NCBI RefSeq assembly: GCF_002422095.1
Contig: NZ_DITB01000056.1
Span: forward strand, 1 to 6,803
Source of the DNA: Flavobacterium sp. UBA6195
GTDB lineage: Bacteria > Bacteroidota > Bacteroidia > Flavobacteriales > Flavobacteriaceae
Reading direction: 5' to 3'
DNA: 6,803 nucleotides
In this document: positions 1 through 4,071 of the stretch, in pieces
Layout: each line of letters starts with the position of its first letter
How positions within the stretch are numbered: position 1 is the first letter of the stretch
Translations under genes and position numbers: made by a program
The notes under the pieces: model-generated
Databases searched by the model: none
Seen by the model: only the letters and a program-made list of their open reading frames with translations
Told to the model about the DNA's origin: nothing

Positions 1-200
1 GAGAAATCATTATTAAAAAAGCGAATGAATCTGAAGGAAAATCTAATGCTAGTGCTTCTTGGATGATGTCTCCTAAAAAACGTTTTGAAGAATTAGCCAC
101 CGGTTGTCCTAATTTATTGGCAAGGGTGGAGAAAAAAGAATTTAGAAACAATATTGAAAGCATATTACAATTTGCTGAAGAATTAGAAAAGTGCAAATAG
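1..200 (+). CDS. 3' end of an unrecognised protein gene (truncated by the window edge)
   Basis: An open frame runs from the left edge (first full codon at 3) to a TAG at 198-200, giving 65 C-terminal residues. I do not recognise the family. The tail is charged and looks helical (ASWMMSPKKRFEELATGCPN, then an acidic/basic helix ending EELEKCK), with two cysteines and no membrane segment. A strong intrinsic terminator 13 nt after the stop supports this being the true end of a gene or operon. The start and any diagnostic domain lie outside the window, so no function is proposed. Confidence 0.6.
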   Translation, partial: EIIIKKANESEGKSNASASWMMSPKKRFEELATGCPNLLARVEKKEFRNNIESILQFAEELEKCK

Positions 201-213
201 TATTTTAAAATTT

Positions 214-244
214 AAAATCTCGAGTATATCTCGAGATTTTTTTT
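214..244 (+). terminator. Rho-independent terminator of the upstream gene
   Basis: An 11-bp perfect stem (214-224 with 230-240, core CTCGAG) closes a 5-nt TATAT loop and runs into eight consecutive T at 237-244. It lies 13 nt after the stop at 200 and separates that gene from the unit starting at 368. Confidence 0.9.
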
Positions 245-330
245 ATGCATTATTTTACAATTGTCCTAAAACATATTATTGTTATTTATCAAAAAAAAGT
301 ATATTTTTATTGTTTTTCAATAAATTTTTA

Positions 331-359
331 TTGACATTTGCATCGTTAACTTTTAATAT
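331..359 (+). promoter_or_regulatory. Possible promoter of the DUF2975/HTH unit
   Basis: TTGACA at 331-336 is followed after 17 nt by TAATAT at 354-359, a sigma70-like arrangement. An alternative Bacteroidota-type -7 element, TAACTTTT (347-354, one mismatch to TAnnTTTG), overlaps but has no well-spaced TTG upstream. With the start codon at 368 the leader would be only a few nucleotides long. The region is AT-rich and such matches arise by chance, so this is tentative. Confidence 0.3.
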
Positions 360-367
360 TTACTTCT

Positions 368-922
368 ATGGAAATTAAAATTAGTGCGCAACAGATGCTT
401 AATGTACTATATGTATTGGCTTGGATAATTTTTATTGGGTTAGGAATTGATGCTGGTGGTTTTTTATTTAACACCTTTTACACCATATTTATAAACCCCG
501 TAGGTTCATCGTATTTTTGGAACCATATCGATTTGTCTTCGTTGTATCAATTTAACCAAAGTCATTTTGTGACGTTAACTTCGTTAATGAGTATCGTAGC
601 GGTTTTAAAAGCCATACTGTTTTATTTGATTATCAAAATCATTCACGATAAAAAACTTAATTTGGCCCAACCCTTTAATAAAGATGTCAATCGTTTTATT
701 TTTAGCGTGGCGTATTTAACGTTGGGAATTGCGATTTTTGCTATTTGGGGAACTAATTTTTCTGAGAACATGGTACAACAAGGCGTTACGATTCCGTCGA
801 TTCAGCATTTAAAAATTGCGGGGGGCGATGTTTGGTTGTTTATGGGAATTACGCTTTTGGTGATTGCTCAAATTTTCAAACGCGGTTTCGAACTTCAGGA
901 AGAAAACGAATTAACAGTATAA
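368..922 (+). CDS. DUF2975 family integral membrane protein
   Basis: A 184-aa protein with four predicted transmembrane segments at about residues 11-41, 70-92, 109-128 and 154-171. Two features point to DUF2975: a PFN motif (102-104) after the second helix, and the C-terminal signature FKRGFELQEENELTV (170-184), close to the family's usual EEN(D/E)LT(I/V) ending. Length and topology are normal for the family. The molecular function of DUF2975 is not established. Its genes commonly sit beside a small HTH regulator, as in Bacillus yoaS/yozG, and here such a regulator starts 3 nt after the stop, so the two are almost certainly co-transcribed. The start at 368 is chosen because it is the first ATG after the AT-rich leader and gives a typical N-terminus. 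No Shine-Dalgarno sequence is visible, which is normal for Bacteroidota. A role in membrane-linked signalling with the neighbouring regulator is inference. Confidence 0.87.
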   Translation: MEIKISAQQMLNVLYVLAWIIFIGLGIDAGGFLFNTFYTIFINPVGSSYFWNHIDLSSLYQFNQSHFVTLTSLMSIVAVLKAILFYLIIKIIHDKKLNLAQPFNKDVNRFIFSVAYLTLGIAIFAIWGTNFSENMVQQGVTIPSIQHLKIAGGDVWLFMGITLLVIAQIFKRGFELQEENELTV

Positions 923-925
923 ATT

Positions 926-1132
926 ATGGCGATAGTAGTAAACTTAGATGTGATGATGGCGAAACGAAAAATGTCGCTCAACGAACTTTCGGAAAAGGTG
1001 GATATTACGTTGGCTAATTTATCTATTTTAAAAACCGGAAAGGCAAAAGCCATACGTTTCAGTACGCTAGAAGCCATTTGCAAAGTGTTGGATTGTCAGC
1101 CGGGCGATATTTTAGAATATACGCAAGATTAA
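926..1132 (+). CDS. Small Cro/C1-type HTH transcriptional regulator (YozG-like)
   Basis: A 68-aa protein made almost entirely of an XRE-family helix-turn-helix domain. Residues 17-25 (SLNELSEKV) and 26-36 (DITLANLSILK) form the HTH pair, followed by TGKAKAIRFSTLEAICKVLD and the typical CQPGDILEY ending (57-65). This is the compact DUF739/YozG-type regulator that accompanies DUF2975 membrane proteins. The start at 926 lies 3 nt after the DUF2975 stop and gives the usual MAIVVNLDVMMAKRKMS N-terminus. Internal ATGs (codons 10, 11 and 16) would cut into the domain. It probably binds DNA as a dimer and may autoregulate the pair, but no operator was identified. There is no convincing terminator between this gene and the next one, although the next gene has its own promoter. 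Confidence 0.9.
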   Translation: MAIVVNLDVMMAKRKMSLNELSEKVDITLANLSILKTGKAKAIRFSTLEAICKVLDCQPGDILEYTQD

Positions 1133-1159
1133 TTTATAGCTTTTTTAACTTTTAGGAAG

Positions 1160-1190
1160 TTGGAAATTTGAGCGAATATTCGTAACTTTA
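1160..1190 (+). promoter_or_regulatory. Bacteroidota-type promoter for the HPF/RaiA-family gene
   Basis: TTG at 1160-1162 and TAACTTTA at 1183-1190 are separated by 20 nt. This matches the Bacteroidota/Flavobacterium -33/-7 pattern TTG-N17-23-TAnnTTTG, with one mismatch in the last base. The start codon follows 28 nt later. A similar TAACTTTTAGG string sits just upstream (1146-1156). Confidence 0.6.
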
Positions 1191-1218
1191 GGTATTATTA
1201 ATTATAATCCTTATAACT

Positions 1219-1533
1219 ATGTTAGTTCAAATTCACACCGACAAAAACATTGAAGGCGGAAGCCGTTTTTCAGAATTCTTTAGTAACGAAATTAAAAATG
1301 AATTAGCAAGATTTGACGAAATCGTAACCCGAATAGAAGTACACGTCTCTGACGAAAATGGAAATAAATCCACTCCAAACGATAAAAAATGTGTTATTGA
1401 AGCGCGAGTAGAAAAAAAACAACCCATAGCCGTTACCGCAACAGCCGATAGCCCAGAAAAAGCGTTTTATGAAGCTTTAGAAAAAATGCAACGTGTTTTA
1501 GATACGACTTTAGAAAAAATTAAAGAACATTAA
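1219..1533 (+). CDS. HPF/RaiA family ribosome-associated protein
   Basis: A 104-aa protein of the ribosome hibernation / translation-inhibitor family (sigma-54 modulation / S30EA N-terminal domain). It shows the hallmarks of the short subgroup: MLVQIHTDKNIEG at the start, a first helix (14-33), then IEVHVSDENGNKSTPNDKKC (39-58), followed by IEARVEKKQPIAVTATADSPEKAFYEALEKMQRVLDTTLEK, split across positions 60-100. Proteins of this fold bind the 30S decoding region and reduce translation or form inactive ribosomes in stationary phase or stress. There is no C-terminal dimerisation extension, so it is the short form. The subgroup differs from the hpf that, as I recall, usually sits beside tuf in flavobacteria, so this may be a paralogue. 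It has its own promoter and terminator and appears monocistronic. Family assignment is firm; whether it promotes 100S dimers or acts like RaiA cannot be read from the sequence. Confidence 0.88.
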   Translation: MLVQIHTDKNIEGGSRFSEFFSNEIKNELARFDEIVTRIEVHVSDENGNKSTPNDKKCVIEARVEKKQPIAVTATADSPEKAFYEALEKMQRVLDTTLEKIKEH

Positions 1534-1541
1534 AAATTAGG

Positions 1542-1571
1542 AATCCCGAGTTTAGGCTCGGGATTTTTTTT
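1542..1571 (+). terminator. Rho-independent terminator after the HPF/RaiA-family gene
   Basis: A 9-bp perfect stem (AATCCCGAG 1542-1550 with CTCGGGATT 1557-1565) around a TTTAGG loop is followed by an eight-T run (1564-1571). It begins 8 nt after the stop at 1533. Confidence 0.93.
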
Positions 1572-1730
1572 GTTTATAAGTTGTTAGTTAAGCTAATAAG
1601 TGTTTTATGATTTGAAGAATTTTTTATTCCATCTAAAAATTATAATATGTAAAACTTTAGAGTACTATTAAAAAAGTATATGATACTAGTCTAATAGCTT
1701 CGCATAAAATTATTAAGTTAAGAGTATAAA

Positions 1731-1784
1731 GTAAAATAAAATCAACTTTCGGTATAATTGTTTCGAAAAACTGTTTTATTTTAC
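1731..1784. repeat. 11-bp inverted repeat upstream of the ATPase gene, possible operator
   Basis: GTAAAATAAAA (1731-1741) is perfectly complementary to TTTTATTTTAC (1774-1784), separated by 32 nt. A second, nested pair TTTCG (1747-1751) / CGAAA (1764-1768) lies inside, and TTTCGAAA (1761-1768) is itself palindromic. The right arm ends about 20 nt before the TAnnTTTG element and covers the place where a -33 element would be. This position would suit a repressor site or a structured control element, but the arms are AT-only apart from one G/C pair, so chance is a real possibility. Confidence 0.4.
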
Positions 1785-1813
1785 ATTTTATAGAAAATAT
1801 TTTTTTACTTTTG
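1780..1813 (+). promoter_or_regulatory. Bacteroidota-type promoter of the AAA15-rloB cassette
   Basis: TACTTTTG at 1806-1813 matches the Bacteroidota -7 consensus TAnnTTTG exactly. The -33 region is weak: TTTAC at 1780-1784, 21 nt upstream, is the best-placed candidate and does not match TTG. Transcription would begin around 1819-1820, giving a leader of about 20 nt to the ATG at 1842. Confidence 0.6.
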
Positions 1814-1841
1814 TACCAAATTTATTTTTAATACAACAATT

Positions 1842-3167
1842 ATGCTTCTGCAATTTTCAATTAAGAACTTCAGAACTTTCAAAGAAAAGACTAGTTTAAG
1901 TCTTATTGCGTCTAATTATGATAAAGATACTAGAGAGAATGACAATGTATACTATGATGAAAAATTTGGATTACGTCTTCTTAAAAGTGTAGTAATTTAT
2001 GGATCTAACGCAAGTGGTAAAAGTAAGCTACTTGAAGCGATTACTTTTATGAAACAATATGTAATAAACAGTTCAAAAGAAGGACAAAAGGGAGACGAAA
2101 TTGATGTTAAACCTTTTAAACTGAATATTGAAACTGAAAATGAACCATCTGAATTTGAGGTGATTTTTATTAAAGATAATATTCTCTATCGTTATGGGTT
2201 TGAAGCAACCAAAGAAAAAGTAATTTCTGAATGGTTGTTTTACAAACCTAAAACAAAAGAAATTGAACTTTTCTATAGAGAAAACAATAAATTCGACACT
2301 CACGAGAGAAGTTTTTCAAAAGGCAAAACTGTTGTTAAAGAAGGACTTGTTAGAGATAATGCTCTTTTAATTTCGGTTGCAGCTCAATTTAATGATAAAA
2401 CCGCAATTAGTGTTATTGATTGGTTTAAAAAGCTTAAAGTAATTTCAGGTTTAAACGAAACAAGTTACCAAGGGTTTACAATGGGAAAAACAGAAGATTT
2501 AACTTATAAATCAAAAATTTTAGATTTACTTAAAGCTGCAGATTTAGGCATTCAAGATATCAATCTTCAAAGGTTAGATATTGACAAATTACCTAAAGAT
2601 ATGCCTAAAGAAATTAAAGATAAAATTATTAAAGAAGTTAATGAAAAAAAGGCAGAGTTTATTTCAGATGTATTAACAACACATAAAAAATATGATTCAA
2701 AAATGAAACCTATTGACAATGTGATTCTTTCTCTTGAAGATGATGAATCTTCAGGGACGAGAAAGTTTTTCGCGTTAACTGGTCCAATTTTAGATGTAAT
2801 TGAGAATGGTCATATTCTAGTGGTAGATGAACTTGATTCAAAACTCCACCCCAATTTAGTATGCAAAATTGTTTCATTATTTAATTCTAGAAAATTAAAT
2901 AAAAAGAATGCTCAATTAATTTTCAATACTCATGACACCAATCTTCTAAGCTCAGGTCTTTTTAGACGAGATCAGATTTGGTTTACTGATAAAAATAAAT
3001 TTGGTGAAGCGAAGCTTTACTCACTTTCAGATTTTAAATCAGACGAGGTTAGAAAAACAGAATCATTCGAGGAAAATTACATTCGAGGAAAATATGGTGC
3101 AGTTCCTTATTTAGGCTTTTTTGAAAATTTAAATAATATTTTGTCGTATCATGAAAATGAAAAATAA
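1842..3167 (+). CDS. AAA15-family (ABC-class/OLD-like) ATPase, AbiLi-like anti-phage component
   Basis: A 441-aa ATPase with all the landmarks of the AAA15/RecF-OLD-like ABC class. The N-terminus MLLQFSIKNFRTFKEKTSLSL is the usual first strand. Walker A is GSNASGKS (54-61), an ABC-type signature ESSGTRK lies at 302-308, Walker B with the catalytic glutamate is ILVVDELD (325-332), a D-loop LDSKLHP follows (331-337), and the switch histidine is H364 in FNTHDTN. The C-terminal RGKYGAVP (415-422) is a recurrent AAA15 motif. Between the halves (about 190-300) is a charged insertion with a lysine-rich helix (250-283). No Toprim or nuclease domain is fused to it. Instead the next gene, overlapping by 17 nt, encodes a Toprim-like RloB protein, so the pair resembles AbiLi/AbiLii. 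In related two-gene systems (PARIS) the ATPase forms a scaffold that senses a phage trigger and releases the effector; that role is inferred here. Every motif is intact, so it should be active. Confidence 0.88.
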   Translation: MLLQFSIKNFRTFKEKTSLSLIASNYDKDTRENDNVYYDEKFGLRLLKSVVIYGSNASGKSKLLEAITFMKQYVINSSKEGQKGDEIDVKPFKLNIETENEPSEFEVIFIKDNILYRYGFEATKEKVISEWLFYKPKTKEIELFYRENNKFDTHERSFSKGKTVVKEGLVRDNALLISVAAQFNDKTAISVIDWFKKLKVISGLNETSYQGFTMGKTEDLTYKSKILDLLKAADLGIQDINLQRLDIDKLPKDMPKEIKDKIIKEVNEKKAEFISDVLTTHKKYDSKMKPIDNVILSLEDDESSGTRKFFALTGPILDVIENGHILVVDELDSKLHPNLVCKIVSLFNSRKLNKKNAQLIFNTHDTNLLSSGLFRRDQIWFTDKNKFGEAKLYSLSDFKSDEVRKTESFEENYIRGKYGAVPYLGFFENLNNILSYHENEK

Positions 3168-3855
3168 AAAAAATGAACAATTAGCGGCAAAACAAAAACA
3201 TAGGGCTCAATTAAAAGCAAATAGAAGAACTGAACCAAATTTTGAAAGAGCCACTCCTAAATTAATTGAAAAACCAACAATTTTAATTGTTTGTGAAGGT
3301 GAAAATACTGAACCAACATACTTCAATCAGTTTAGATTGTCATCTGCCACGGTTAAACCTATCGGTGAAGGTTACAACACTACTTCTTTGGTAAATCGCG
3401 CAATACAACTTGCTAATCAAGGTAAATATGATCAGGTATGGTGTGTTTTTGACAAAGATGACTTTAATGAAAATGATTTTAATAATGCAATCTTAATAGC
3501 TGAGGCAAATAAATTTGGAGTAGCATATTCAAATCAAGCATTTGAATATTGGCTTATTCTTCATTTTGATGATCATCAGGGTAGCGGAATGCATAGAGAT
3601 AATTATAATGAAAAAATAAACAATTTGTTAAAACCATTTAAGATTACTTATGATGGAACAAAAAGTAAGAAAATAAGTGAAGATTTTTTTGATTTACTTG
3701 ATGGTATTGATGAAAAAACTAATGTTAAGCGTATAGAACTTGCAATACGAAGAGCTGAACGTATTTACGAACAATTAGATAACACTAATCCAGCTAAAGA
3801 AGAATCATCAACAACTGTTTTCAGACTTGTTAAAGAACTTTTAAAATATATTTAA
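3151..3855 (+). CDS. rloB: RloB family protein, Toprim-like putative effector (AbiLii-like)
   Basis: A 234-aa protein of the RloB family. After a basic N-terminal tail (2-40, rich in K, R and Q) comes the Toprim-like core: strand ILIVCEG with E49, continuing ENTEPTYF (51-58), and VWCVFDKDDF with the D101/D103 pair (97-105), the probable metal-binding acidic residues. The family block SNQAFEYWLILHF (127-139) follows, and the C-terminus ends NP...STTVFRLVKELL (213-231), with a short AKEES stretch between NP and STT. RloB is known as a companion in restriction loci and as the partner of AAA15 ATPases in abortive-infection pairs; its exact target is not readable here. By analogy with AriB of PARIS it may be a nuclease held inactive by the ATPase. 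The start at 3151 overlaps the ATPase gene by 17 nt in another frame; an in-frame ATG at 3157 is equally plausible. No terminator follows closely; the hairpin at 4004 is the first candidate. Confidence 0.87.
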   Translation: MKMKNKKNEQLAAKQKHRAQLKANRRTEPNFERATPKLIEKPTILIVCEGENTEPTYFNQFRLSSATVKPIGEGYNTTSLVNRAIQLANQGKYDQVWCVFDKDDFNENDFNNAILIAEANKFGVAYSNQAFEYWLILHFDDHQGSGMHRDNYNEKINNLLKPFKITYDGTKSKKISEDFFDLLDGIDEKTNVKRIELAIRRAERIYEQLDNTNPAKEESSTTVFRLVKELLKYI

Positions 3856-3870
3856 TCTATTTAATAAACA

Positions 3871-4056
3871 GACTGGTTTAACTAAATTAAATATTAGTAA
3901 TATTATTATAAGCTTTACCCTATATTATTACACTTAACATACCGATTATTAAACTTAGTAAATCCACTGAACACTAAAATCAAAATTTTAATATATATAT
4001 AACTTTAAATAGTAAATCCCAAGCTCACACTTGGGATTTACTATTTAAAACCAGTC
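3871..4056. repeat. 9-bp inverted repeat bracketing the convergent intergenic region
   Basis: GACTGGTTT (3871-3879), 15 nt after the rloB stop, is the exact reverse complement of AAACCAGTC (4048-4056), 15 nt before the end of valS. The match does not extend in either direction. It could be short terminal repeats of a lost element, or chance; no element-like coding sequence lies between. Confidence 0.3.
4004..4049 (-). terminator. Long perfect hairpin between convergent rloB and valS, likely valS terminator
   Basis: A 20-bp perfect stem (4004-4023 with 4030-4049) closes a 6-nt loop (4024-4029), with the core TCCCAAG/CTTGGGA at its tip. It lies 22 nt beyond the valS stop. On the - strand the stem is followed by an AT-alternating stretch (3988-4000) rather than a clean U-run, and on the + strand no T-run follows. 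Its symmetry and its place between convergent genes suggest it serves both strands. The 3856-4003 part has no gene and is AT-rich. Confidence 0.75.
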
Positions 4057-4071
4057 AGGTTTGTATAAAAT

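Larger units (their letters stand above)
1572..1841 (+). other. AT-rich upstream region of the ATPase/RloB cassette, no gene
   Basis: This 270-nt gap holds no ORF of useful length on either strand: the ATGs at 1608, 1647 and 1681 and the reverse-strand starts all stop within a few codons. The left half is low-complexity AT-rich DNA with only short palindromes (for example AGTAT/ATACT at 1675-1687). The right half holds the inverted repeat and the promoter listed separately. I saw no tRNA, and no retron-like structured RNA (nor any reverse transcriptase nearby). Confidence 0.6.

Noticed and set aside
832..1083. Overlapping short ORFs on both strands (832-1017 +, 895-1083 -)
   Set aside because: They are out-of-frame shadows of the DUF2975 and HTH genes, whose products match known families.
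1233..1427. Antisense ORF over the HPF/RaiA-family gene
   Set aside because: It is a shadow of a recognisable gene, with no independent leader or family resemblance.
294..1682. Shared AAAAAAGTATAT string in the two intergenic regions (near 295 and near 1671)
   Set aside because: It is short, almost all A/T, and expected by chance in DNA of this composition.
1572..1841. Retron-type RNA or small antitoxin gene ahead of the ATPase
   Set aside because: There is no reverse transcriptase in the window, no long structured RNA with paired ends typical of msr/msd, and every ATG on either strand stops within a few codons.
2073..2303. Antisense 76-aa ORF inside the ATPase gene
   Set aside because: It is Phe/Ile/Asn-rich, as expected from reading a Lys/Glu-rich gene backwards, and has no start signals of its own.
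1842..3167. Alternative reading of the ATPase as PtuA (Septu), GajA (Gabija) or a full OLD nuclease
   Set aside because: GajA and OLD proteins carry a fused C-terminal Toprim domain, absent here, and Septu pairs the ATPase with an HNH protein. The partner here is RloB-type, with no HNH motif.
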